Positions 27,296-34,917 of a DNA stretch of 64,000 bases are shown here, piece after piece. The stretch covers positions 372,001 to 436,000 of the forward strand of contig JASJAO010000004.1 of the NCBI GenBank assembly GCA_030066975.1. Direction: 5' to 3'. The DNA is from Henriciella sp. GTDB taxonomy: Bacteria; Pseudomonadota; Alphaproteobacteria; Caulobacterales; Hyphomonadaceae. The translations under genes were made by a program, and so were the position numbers. How positions within the stretch are numbered: position 1 is the first letter of the stretch; each line of letters starts with the position of its first letter. The notes beneath the pieces are model-generated. The model did not search any database. It saw nothing but the letters and a program-made list of their open reading frames with translations, and was not told where the DNA came from.

Positions 27296-27553
27296 ATGGC
27301 CAAAGTCACGATCTACACGCGCCAATTCTGTCCCTACTGCACCCGCGCGTTGAAGCTGCTGAAATCCAAAAATGTGGACATGACCCATATTGATGCGGGC
27401 ATGGACGCAGCAAAGAAAAAGGAAATGGTGCAGCGATCTGGCGGCGCGCGGACCTTTCCGCAAATCTTTGTTGGTGACACCCATATCGGTGGCTGTGATG
27501 ACATGATGGCGCTCGAACGGGCTGGCAAGCTCGACGCGCTATTGGCAGCTTAG
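27296..27553 (+). CDS. grxC: Glutaredoxin 3
   Basis: An 85-residue dithiol glutaredoxin with the CPYC active site (Cys12, Cys15), the cis-Pro stretch RTFPQIFVGD and the glutathione-binding GGCDD. It reduces disulfides with glutathione in the cytosol. An AAGGA site precedes the ATG. It lies between comF and the DUF1178 gene, a conserved alphaproteobacterial order; the nitrilase-family gene often found between them is absent. Confidence 0.95.
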   Translation: MAKVTIYTRQFCPYCTRALKLLKSKNVDMTHIDAGMDAAKKKEMVQRSGGARTFPQIFVGDTHIGGCDDMMALERAGKLDALLAA

Positions 27554-27563
27554 GGTCCGGAAG

Positions 27564-28001
27564 ATGATCCGCTACACGCTCTCCTGCGCAGATTGCAGTG
27601 CTGAGTTTGAGGCCTGGTTCGCCTCCTCAGACGCGTATGACAAACAGGCCAAGGCGGGTCTTGTGTCCTGCGCGGAGTGCGGCGGTCAGAATGTCGGCAA
27701 GGCGATCATGGCGCCTGCTATCAGCGGCACCAAGAAGCAGGGCGCCCCTGACCCTCAAAAAGTGTTTGGCAAGCTTGCCGCAGCGGCGCGTCAACATGTC
27801 TCTGATAATTATGACTATGTCGGCACCGGGTTCGCGGACGAAGCCAAAGCCATGCACTATGGCGATATCGATCATCGCCCGATCTGGGGCGAAACCACGT
27901 CCGACGAGCGCACCGAACTGAAAGAAGAAGGCGTGCCCGCCGAACCCCTGCCGCCGGCCTTTGTCCCACCCAAACCTATCGACAAATCAGACCTGAACTA
28001 G
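27564..28001 (+). CDS. DUF1178 family protein
   Basis: A 145-residue cytosolic protein. The N-terminus has a rubredoxin-like zinc-ribbon pattern (CADCSAEFEAWF and CAECGG), the family hallmark, followed by Ala/Lys-rich helix and a conserved C-terminal EAKAMHYGDIDHRPIWGE block. Role unknown. It is the last gene of comF-grxC-DUF1178, converging on the DUF4402 gene at 28004 with only 2 bp between. Confidence 0.88.
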   Translation: MIRYTLSCADCSAEFEAWFASSDAYDKQAKAGLVSCAECGGQNVGKAIMAPAISGTKKQGAPDPQKVFGKLAAAARQHVSDNYDYVGTGFADEAKAMHYGDIDHRPIWGETTSDERTELKEEGVPAEPLPPAFVPPKPIDKSDLN

Positions 28002-28003
28002 GG

Positions 28004-28501
28004 TCAGGAATAATCGACCGAAACGACATAGCTGCCAATATAGCTGCCGGTCGCCTGATTGACGCCAACGTCCAGAACGGCGCCCACCATAAACTCATCA
28101 TAGCCATCGACCAGTTGCCGGGTCAGTTGAGGCGTGGTGAGGTCGCGGACCTGCAAAGTCGCGCCTCCGGCATTCGACAGCGTGATACTGGTCGGCAGCG
28201 AAATCGTATAAAGCGCGTCACTGGCCCCGGTGACCGAAAACTTGGCCGGGCGATAGGTGCCCGACACGCAGGTCAGCGCTGTACCGCACACGCGCCCGCC
28301 CACCGCATCCAGGGTCACCGTATCTGCGCTCAGCGTGCTCGGCGCGATCGTGCCAAACACCATTTCTTCCCAGGCCATAATCATGATCGGCTGAACGATG
28401 GTTGCCCCAGCCTCACTGCTCGCCTCCCCGGCCAGGGCAGGACTGCCCGATACCAACAGGGCTGACAGGGAAAGAACGAACGGGCGCAGTGTGAGTCTCA
28501 T
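28004..28501 (-). CDS. DUF4402 subunit C of the chaperone/usher-like locus
   Basis: A 165-residue secreted protein (signal peptide ending near ALA-G). It has the DUF4402 features shared by all three subunits here: an early FGTIAP strand, a disulfide-type pair CGTALTC, and the C-terminal ATGSYIGSYVVSVDYS strand. It follows the usher gene after 82 bp, whereas the other two subunits come first, so it could be a minor, tip or anchoring subunit. Only a weak ribosome site is visible. Confidence 0.85.
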   Translation of the reverse strand: MRLTLRPFVLSLSALLVSGSPALAGEASSEAGATIVQPIMIMAWEEMVFGTIAPSTLSADTVTLDAVGGRVCGTALTCVSGTYRPAKFSVTGASDALYTISLPTSITLSNAGGATLQVRDLTTPQLTRQLVDGYDEFMVGAVLDVGVNQATGSYIGSYVVSVDYS

Positions 28502-28583
28502 AAGGTACCGTAGAAGTCGTGCAGTAAAAGGACCAGCTCAGGGTGGCGCGAAAACCTTAAACAAAATTCAACCTGAAGGCGAA

Positions 28584-31337
28584 TTACTTTGGTAAATTGT
28601 CACTCTTTGAGATCTTCTTGTCGGCCTCCGTCTCCGGCAGCAGGATCAGGCTTACACCATACACCGAAGGCGACTGCGGGCTGATGGCCAAACGTTGAGT
28701 ATTGACCGCCAGACCGGTCGTCTGCAGCGCCTTTTCCGCAACCCCAACCGTCAGGTCACCCATCGGCAAACCATCGGCATAGAAATAGCCATCAAACTCT
28801 GTTCGGGTCGTCGCCACCAAGTGACCACGCGCATCGCGAAACTCAATCTCGACACCCGAGACCGGCGCCTGCACCGCGCCATTCTTCAGTTCCAGAATAC
28901 CTTCAACGTCTCCAGTCGATTGAACCGGGGTCAGAATATCAACGACTTGACCCGCGCGGACACTCACGCTCCGCCCGACGCGAAGCGGTTTCAGGAACGG
29001 ATCGTTCAAACTCGATAGCCGCAGTTCCACATTCACCGGCAAACCGGCTGGCACGCCGTCATAAATGACCTGACCGTTCGCATCGCTTGCTTCCGGGCGC
29101 AGGGAATTGCCGACCGTGAACTGGACCCCCTCAAGCGGGGGCTCGCCCGGGTCGAACACACCGTCGCCATCAAGATCATGAAAGACAGTCTGCCGGATCG
29201 CGCCGGAGCGGCTAAGCCCAGGCTGTGCCATCGCTATCTTCCCACTGACCTGATCGCGAAACAGCGACAGAGAGACACCGATCCCGCAGGCCCAGCTGCC
29301 GTCTTCGGTCAGCGACGCATTCCCGGTCAGAACGAAAGTCCGAAACCGCTGTGACCACGAGGCGCTTGCCACGCTCGTCTCTTCGCGTAGATCATGGCTA
29401 AAACTAAGTTGCGCGGTGGAGCGGTTCTCAAACACCCGTTGTGCGCTGAGCGACAGATGCGTGGCTTCCACGGTTTGACCCAGAACATAGCCGACCGAGG
29501 CGCGCACTCTCGATCCGGCAAAGTCCCGCGTCGCCAACAGTTCGCCCCCGGTTTCCGAAGTCACGCGCTTGGCTTCTGTTTCCCAGCGATGGTGCAGACT
29601 GTTGGTCCAGCGATAGCGCCCAACCGCCCCGGAGGCGCGCAGTCTCGCATCATAGCGGCTGAGATCCCCGGTCAGATCTTCCCATGACGCCTCTGCCTGG
29701 ATGGGCACAACCCGGCCTGCGAGCTGAAACTGCGAAGTCAGGCGCGTGGCAGCGGAGCGCTCAATGTGCGACCCATCAAGCCCGGTCACCTTGTTTTCGA
29801 GATCGCCAAAGTCTGTCACCCGCGCGGTCAAGCCTGACACCCGTCCAAGGCGGCGCTGCGCCGAGACCTGAACCGCAGGCGCCCCGCGCAGCGCGCTGCT
29901 CAGCCGAAGCGCGCCATAGGTGTCAAACACAGTCCCAAACAGGCTCGCCGTCACACCACTTGGCTCATCTGTGTCTTCGCGTTCTGCCAACAGTCCGTCC
30001 AACCGCACAGTGAACCGGTCGCTGAGGCCATGCGACACCGTGGCGAAGCCATTCAAAACAGGCTGGTCTATCAGTGACACCTGATCGGGATCTTCCTCGG
30101 CGGTGCGGTCACCGAACAGGCTTTGATTGGCATTCACAAACCCGATCGAAAAAGCGGTTTCATTTTCGGGCGTCAGGTCCGATCCGACAAAATAGCGCAC
30201 GTCACGGCTTTCGGTTTCACCAAAAGGTCCAAACAGACGCACCTGCAGGCGATTGTAGCCTGGGCGCAAAGCGATCGTGTCAAACACATATTCGCCATTC
30301 GCATTTGGCTCAGTGACAAACGCGATCAGGCGACCTTCATCGTAAAGCTCAGCCTCCCATCCATCGGGCAAGGCGCCGCGAATTTCGGTCGTGTCGAAGA
30401 TATCGGCATTCAGGTTAGCCCGATTTGAATAGACGAGACCCGCGCCCGTTCGCCCGCGCGACAAGAGCGACAAAGCCGGGGTCGAGACATCACCGAGCGC
30501 GAAGCGGCGGGCCTTAAGCGGGCTGATCCGGCCGGGCTCGACATCCTGGCGTTCCAGTGAGAAGCGGACCCCGTCAATCATCCGCTCGCGGCTGCTGACC
30601 GTCCGCAAACGCCCTGTCATTTTCAGCAGGTCCCCGGCAACATCGAGGGATAGCGACGTGTCGCCCTGTCCGCCTGAGGCTTGGTCTGTGGCGAGTGAAA
30701 TATCGGCGACCGGCATGCTGATCCATCGGTAGGGATTCTCAACCAGATCATAATTTGGGCCGAGCGCCTCCGGTTCCCTTTCGAGCGCCTCGCGGGCCGC
30801 TGCGCGTTCCAGGCGCGCTTCGATCGGCAACACTTCACGCGGCGTGATGTCTACGCGCAAATCACGCGAGCGATAGTCGACATCAAACGCGAAAATCTCG
30901 CCCAAGACCGTCAATGTCGCGCACCAGCCCTCCGCGGTCTGATTGAAGCCATCCGCGGAAAGTTCCACGCTGTGTCCGGACACCCGCGCGGACTGCGTCT
31001 TAAAGTCGAGATCGAGTGTGCGATCCGGCGTCACGAACCAGCCCGCCGCCATGTCGCCTGAGACCTCAATTGGAAATTCCAGCGCCTCGACCACCGGCGC
31101 TACCGGCAAACACAACCCGCCGTCGGTTTCAAAGCCGGGCAGGGCGTCGAGCAGTTCAAACCCGTTCAGCCGCAAGCCGACAATAGAGAGATCGTCTCGA
31201 CCTGCCCGGGCATTTGCACTCGAGTCGATTTCTGCTTCGCCATCGCCGAACAATACAGCAAATGGGTCCGTCTCGGCGCGCGCTGAAAAACAGGCACACA
31301 GCGCCAGTGCGGTGACTATGATTGACCGGAAACGCAT
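28584..31337 (-). CDS. Usher-like outer-membrane assembly protein
   Basis: A 917-residue protein with a signal peptide (ending near ARA-E). The N-terminal domain (about 45-175) contains LRLNGFELLDALPGF and a GWFV/LDLDF pattern similar to ushers of alternative, CS1-like fimbriae rather than FimD. A long beta-barrel region (about 200-720) follows, including DTTEIRGALPDGWEAELYDEG-type usher sequence. The C-terminal 190 residues hold an SdrD-B-like, calcium-type segment (DLDGDGVFDPGEPPLEGV) and a carboxypeptidase-regulatory-like Ig domain. It would form the pore that assembles the DUF4402 subunits at the surface. No good ribosome site is visible. Confidence 0.8.
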   Translation of the reverse strand: MRFRSIIVTALALCACFSARAETDPFAVLFGDGEAEIDSSANARAGRDDLSIVGLRLNGFELLDALPGFETDGGLCLPVAPVVEALEFPIEVSGDMAAGWFVTPDRTLDLDFKTQSARVSGHSVELSADGFNQTAEGWCATLTVLGEIFAFDVDYRSRDLRVDITPREVLPIEARLERAAAREALEREPEALGPNYDLVENPYRWISMPVADISLATDQASGGQGDTSLSLDVAGDLLKMTGRLRTVSSRERMIDGVRFSLERQDVEPGRISPLKARRFALGDVSTPALSLLSRGRTGAGLVYSNRANLNADIFDTTEIRGALPDGWEAELYDEGRLIAFVTEPNANGEYVFDTIALRPGYNRLQVRLFGPFGETESRDVRYFVGSDLTPENETAFSIGFVNANQSLFGDRTAEEDPDQVSLIDQPVLNGFATVSHGLSDRFTVRLDGLLAEREDTDEPSGVTASLFGTVFDTYGALRLSSALRGAPAVQVSAQRRLGRVSGLTARVTDFGDLENKVTGLDGSHIERSAATRLTSQFQLAGRVVPIQAEASWEDLTGDLSRYDARLRASGAVGRYRWTNSLHHRWETEAKRVTSETGGELLATRDFAGSRVRASVGYVLGQTVEATHLSLSAQRVFENRSTAQLSFSHDLREETSVASASWSQRFRTFVLTGNASLTEDGSWACGIGVSLSLFRDQVSGKIAMAQPGLSRSGAIRQTVFHDLDGDGVFDPGEPPLEGVQFTVGNSLRPEASDANGQVIYDGVPAGLPVNVELRLSSLNDPFLKPLRVGRSVSVRAGQVVDILTPVQSTGDVEGILELKNGAVQAPVSGVEIEFRDARGHLVATTRTEFDGYFYADGLPMGDLTVGVAEKALQTTGLAVNTQRLAISPQSPSVYGVSLILLPETEADKKISKSDNLPK

Positions 31338-31388
31338 TGTGGTTTTGGAGCGCGTGCCGGTCTTCTACGCGGCGCCCGTGCGCTGTTC

Positions 31389-32216
31389 CTATTGCAGTCT
31401 TGTGGTCAGGGACGCGATCGTGCCAGGCGCAGAAGGATCTGAAGAGACATAGTCAATTCGGATATCCTTGCCGGTCAGGCTCTGACGAATCTCGTCGGGC
31501 AGGGGCAGCATCACATCCCGCTCGGTATTCGGCGTGTAAAGCGCAATGCCGCGTGCGAAATAGACCGGCTCGCGTTTGTCATCGACGAAGATCTTGATGT
31601 CGCCATAGGTGGACCGGTTGCCACTGCGATTAAGACGGGCGACCAGGACCGTCTCGCCTTCATTTGAAGAGGGACGCAGTTCGGTATGCTCGATCTCGAC
31701 CTCGGCCGACAGGTCTCCCATGCGGAAGATCACGGGTATGGTGATCGAGCGGATGGCGATCAATTGGATGGACAGTGTGTCGCTTTCAGTGTCCGACAGG
31801 CTTTCGAGCGTGCGACCGGCGCTGAGCGGCGCAGCCATCAGGCGCAAGTGCGAGCGGTACTCGCCCGGCTCCAGGTCCGGGTTCAGCATCGCTGAGACGC
31901 GAATGGTCTGACGCTCACCGGGTTCAAGCAGGATCCGCCGCGGCGAGAACCGGATAAAGTCCTTGGCAAACAGCTCGTCGGCTTCTGCCGTGGTCACTTC
32001 TTCCATTGATCCGTCCAGCAGCATCCGCCGGTTTTCGATACTGACCCGGAAGGCGGCTTCTTCATCGCCTTTGTTAACGACGACCAGTTCCGTCGATCGC
32101 TCTGACCGATCGAGCTCGACACGCGTTGGCGCGATCAGGACCTCAGCCGTTGCGGCGGGCACAAGCGCCGTTGCGGCAAAAGCAAGCGAGGCAAACAGGG
32201 GGGAGAAGCGGATCAT
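31389..32216 (-). CDS. Periplasmic pilus chaperone (PapD-like)
   Basis: A 275-residue secreted protein. The start MIRFSPLFAS has AAGGA upstream and a signal peptide ending at ATA-E. The N-terminal Ig domain begins VLIAPTRVELDRSERSTELVVVNKGDEEAAFRV, as in PapD-type chaperones, and FIRFSPRRILLEPGERQTIRV is the family's F1-G1 region. The second domain runs from about 150. It would hold DUF4402 subunits by donor-strand complementation and hand them to the usher 51 bp downstream. Confidence 0.85.
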   Translation of the reverse strand: MIRFSPLFASLAFAATALVPAATAEVLIAPTRVELDRSERSTELVVVNKGDEEAAFRVSIENRRMLLDGSMEEVTTAEADELFAKDFIRFSPRRILLEPGERQTIRVSAMLNPDLEPGEYRSHLRLMAAPLSAGRTLESLSDTESDTLSIQLIAIRSITIPVIFRMGDLSAEVEIEHTELRPSSNEGETVLVARLNRSGNRSTYGDIKIFVDDKREPVYFARGIALYTPNTERDVMLPLPDEIRQSLTGKDIRIDYVSSDPSAPGTIASLTTRLQ

Positions 32217-32235
32217 GGTCAGGTCCTTTTGGAGG

Positions 32236-32802
32236 CTATTGATATTCAACGGTGATAGTAAATGTGCCCGTATAGCTTCCACGGGGCTGGTTCGGTTTAA
32301 CCTCCAGGGTCGCACCGACATTGAAGCGGGAGATGCCGGACGAGCGCAGCCGCTGCCAACCGCGCCATTCAGTGTCATTGCCGCTGCCAGCGCCGACAAA
32401 TGTATCGACGGTCATGAAGTTTCCGGACCCGTCCGTGATCTGGATCGAACCCGGGTCTAGAATATTGACATGTTGAAGCGGTGTTCCGGTGACGGTGAAG
32501 CGGGCTCGGGTCCCATTCTCCAGACACACCAGATTAGTCCCGCAAATAGAAGAATTATTGCTGCCGCGGCGCACACTGACGCTGCCAAACTCGGTCATGT
32601 TCGGGGCAATGGTGCCGAAATGAAGGTCCTGTCTCTTGGTCAGGGTCAGGCCGTTGATAATGATGGCGCCGGCATTGCCCTCAAAGTCAGGGTCGGCTGA
32701 ACCACCTGCAATATCGGCATCACCGACATCCGCGCTGGCGCCCGCAACACAGAAACAGATCGCAAACAGACCGGTCGTGAGAGATTTATTGAAGTTTATC
32801 AT
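32236..32802 (-). CDS. DUF4402 subunit B
   Basis: A 188-residue secreted protein (start MINFNKSLTT with GGAGA; signal peptide ending near ASA-D). It has the DUF4402 pattern: HFGTIAPN, the pair CGTNLVC, and the final strand RGSYTGTFTITVEYQ. It is longer than the other two, with an acidic, Gly-rich insert at the mature N-terminus. It lies between subunit A (66 bp) and the chaperone (19 bp). Confidence 0.85.
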   Translation of the reverse strand: MINFNKSLTTGLFAICFCVAGASADVGDADIAGGSADPDFEGNAGAIIINGLTLTKRQDLHFGTIAPNMTEFGSVSVRRGSNNSSICGTNLVCLENGTRARFTVTGTPLQHVNILDPGSIQITDGSGNFMTVDTFVGAGSGNDTEWRGWQRLRSSGISRFNVGATLEVKPNQPRGSYTGTFTITVEYQ

Positions 32803-32868
32803 GTCGGATTCTCCGATCGGGAAGATCGCGGGCCCGGAGAGGGCGGCCGGGCCCGGATCAATGTACAC

Positions 32869-33360
32869 TTACTGATACTCAACCGTGACAGCGAAGGTCC
32901 CGGTATATTCGCCAGTGGCCTGATTGGCCGCGACGTTCAGTTGTCCGCCGACCGTGAATGTGTCGGTGCCCGCGACCAGCGTCCCGGTTGACTTCGATCC
33001 AGTGAAGGCGTCGACAGTCATGGAACCGCCAGCTCCATTGCTGATGGAGACTGAGCTTGGCAGTGTGATCGTGTAAGTCTGGTCGGCTTCACCCGCGACG
33101 CTGAACGCAGCGGCGGTGTGATCAGCTGTCAGACAGGTCAGTTCAGACCCACAGGCTTTCGCACCAGCTGTCGACACAACAACGGTATCGCCATTGGTGA
33201 AGCTCGGCGCGATTGTGCCGAAGTAAAGCGCGGTCGTGTTGGTAACTTGCAGCGGCGATACAATCTCAGCACCAGCTGTAGAGTTTGCATCTGCGGCAAG
33301 CGCTGGCGCAGACATAAGAGCTGCGGCTGAAGCCAGCGCAAGGAGTTTAAGTTTGGTCAT
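32869..33360 (-). CDS. DUF4402 subunit A (probable main subunit)
   Basis: A 163-residue secreted protein with a signal peptide (MTKLKLLALAS to ALA-A). It shows YFGTIAPS, the disulfide pair CGSELTC, a Gly/Ser/Thr-rich body and the C-terminal strand ATGEYTGTFAVTVEYQ. First position in the operon and small-residue-rich composition suggest the major structural subunit, by analogy with other fimbrial operons. ATG 33360 follows GGTGGA; an upstream in-frame start adds 4 residues. Confidence 0.87.
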   Translation of the reverse strand: MTKLKLLALASAAALMSAPALAADANSTAGAEIVSPLQVTNTTALYFGTIAPSFTNGDTVVVSTAGAKACGSELTCLTADHTAAAFSVAGEADQTYTITLPSSVSISNGAGGSMTVDAFTGSKSTGTLVAGTDTFTVGGQLNVAANQATGEYTGTFAVTVEYQ

Positions 33361-33432
33361 TTTTTCCACCATTCTGTTGGTTGGGTTATTGCTGAAAATC
33401 GAGTTGAAAAATTCCTCGATACAACTTTAAGT

Positions 33433-33467
33433 ATAATATTGGTGTTGATCGAAACTGAACTTGTTCA
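33433..33467 (-). promoter_or_regulatory. Candidate promoter/operator of the DUF4402 operon
   Basis: In an A+T-rich stretch about 70-110 bp upstream of subunit A, TATTAT (minus strand, 33433-33438) could be a -10. An inverted repeat TGAAC-TT-GTTCA (33456-33467) lies at the -35 distance. The -35 itself is poor, so activator control is possible. The remainder of 33361-33622 shows nothing else clear. Confidence 0.3.
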
Positions 33468-33622
33468 ATTAAATTTCACGGACCCACTGAAAATGCTGAG
33501 TTTTCTTTATAGAACAGAGCTGTAGGCGCTGGGTCTGACGTCCCGGATTACCGCCCCCTGACCCTTGACAATCTGACGGGGCGAGCGCCTCTGAGGGAAG
33601 CACGTGCGAACTTGGGGAAGCC

Positions 33623-34738
33623 ATGAATTCGAACGTTTCAGCCACTTGGATCATCGCAACCGGTGTGATCATCGCGCTGCTTTATCTTGGGCGCGCCATC
33701 CTGGCGCCTTTCGCGATCGCTGTGTTCCTGTTCCTGATCATGGAAGGGTTCGCGCGCCTGATCAGTGAGAAGGTGGAACCCGTGCCGCTGAACCTCTCAA
33801 GAGTTGTGTCCATCATACTGGTCGTGGCAGGATTTGTCGCCTTTCTGGCCTTAATGGCGGCAGGCATCGCCCAGTTCGGGTCGCAAGCCGGTCTCTACGA
33901 AGCGCGGATCAATCAATTGATCAGCGATGTGTACAGTCTGTTTCGAATGGATTCAGCCCCCACGCTGACAGAGCTGCTGCTGAACGAATCCGGCCAGCGC
34001 CTGTTCGCCGCGATTGCCGCCGCGACCCAGAGCCTGACCGGTGATCTTGTCCTGATCCTGATCTATATCGCCTTCCTGTTTCTGGCCCAGTCGGCCTGGC
34101 CGGAGAAACTGAACCGGATTTTTCCCGATCAGGACGAACGCCAGCGGGTCAAAGATGTGGGCGATCGCGCGCGCTCGGGCATTGAGACCTATTTGTGGAC
34201 CCAGACCGTGATCAGCGCGATGATCACGGTCCTGACCTATATCACCCTGATTGTGCTGGGCGTCGACAACGCGCTGTTTCTGACCGCGCTGATCTTCGTC
34301 TTGAATTTCATCCCCACGATCGGGTCCATCGTTGCGGCCTTGATCCCGCCTCTGTTTGCGCTTGTCCAACCGGAGGTCGCAGACTGGATACCCGGAACCG
34401 CGCCGCACGACAGCTACGTGTTTGCAGGCCTGGTCTTCGTCGGTGTGAGCTTCTGGCAGTTCTCCATCGGCAACTTCATTCAGCCACGGATGATGGGTGA
34501 CACGCTGAACCTGTCAGCCCTGGTTGTGTTGCTCAGTTTGGCGGTCTGGGGTGCGATCTGGGGGATTGCCGGAATGTTTCTTTCCGCTCCCCTGACCGTG
34601 GTCATGATGATCCTGTTTGCTCAGAATCCCTCGACCCATTGGATCGCGATTTTACTATCGGCAAACGGGCGTCCAGTGCCTCCGAAACTCGCTAAAGTAG
34701 CAAATAGTGAGGAGGAAAAAACGGCATCTGCGATGTAA
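33623..34738 (+). CDS. AI-2E family transporter-like membrane protein
   Basis: A 371-residue inner-membrane protein of the AI-2E (PerM/TqsA) family. Hydrophobic segments occur at about 8-45, 60-85, 150-175, 200-260 and 300-340, with the conserved LNFIPTIGSIVAALIPP stretch. Family members export small molecules or act as Na+/H+ antiporters; the substrate here is unknown. GGGGAA precedes the ATG. It is transcribed away from the fimbrial operon and converges on gdhZ. Confidence 0.88.
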   Translation: MNSNVSATWIIATGVIIALLYLGRAILAPFAIAVFLFLIMEGFARLISEKVEPVPLNLSRVVSIILVVAGFVAFLALMAAGIAQFGSQAGLYEARINQLISDVYSLFRMDSAPTLTELLLNESGQRLFAAIAAATQSLTGDLVLILIYIAFLFLAQSAWPEKLNRIFPDQDERQRVKDVGDRARSGIETYLWTQTVISAMITVLTYITLIVLGVDNALFLTALIFVLNFIPTIGSIVAALIPPLFALVQPEVADWIPGTAPHDSYVFAGLVFVGVSFWQFSIGNFIQPRMMGDTLNLSALVVLLSLAVWGAIWGIAGMFLSAPLTVVMMILFAQNPSTHWIAILLSANGRPVPPKLAKVANSEEEKTASAM

Positions 34739-34876
34739 GGAGTTTCTTTCTGTCTGAAATTTATGCTTGTCGGCACCTCAGGATCGCGCCATATAAGCCG
34801 CGAGTGGTGCAAAACTGTCACAACAAATCTGGCCTCCGCGTGCGTCCCCCCACCCAGCCTGCGGATGAGGCCAGTA

Positions 34877-34910
34877 GGGCCCGCTGAACAAGTCCCCGTT
34901 CAGCGGGCCC
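34877..34910. terminator. Strong 13-bp hairpin between AI-2E gene and gdhZ
   Basis: Perfect 13-bp arms GGGCCCGCTGAAC and GTTCAGCGGGCCC flank an 8-nt loop, just after the gdhZ stop. No T-run follows on either strand, so it may act as an mRNA 3' stabiliser or a weak bidirectional stop rather than a classical terminator. Confidence 0.5.
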
Positions 34911-34917
34911 GCTTATT

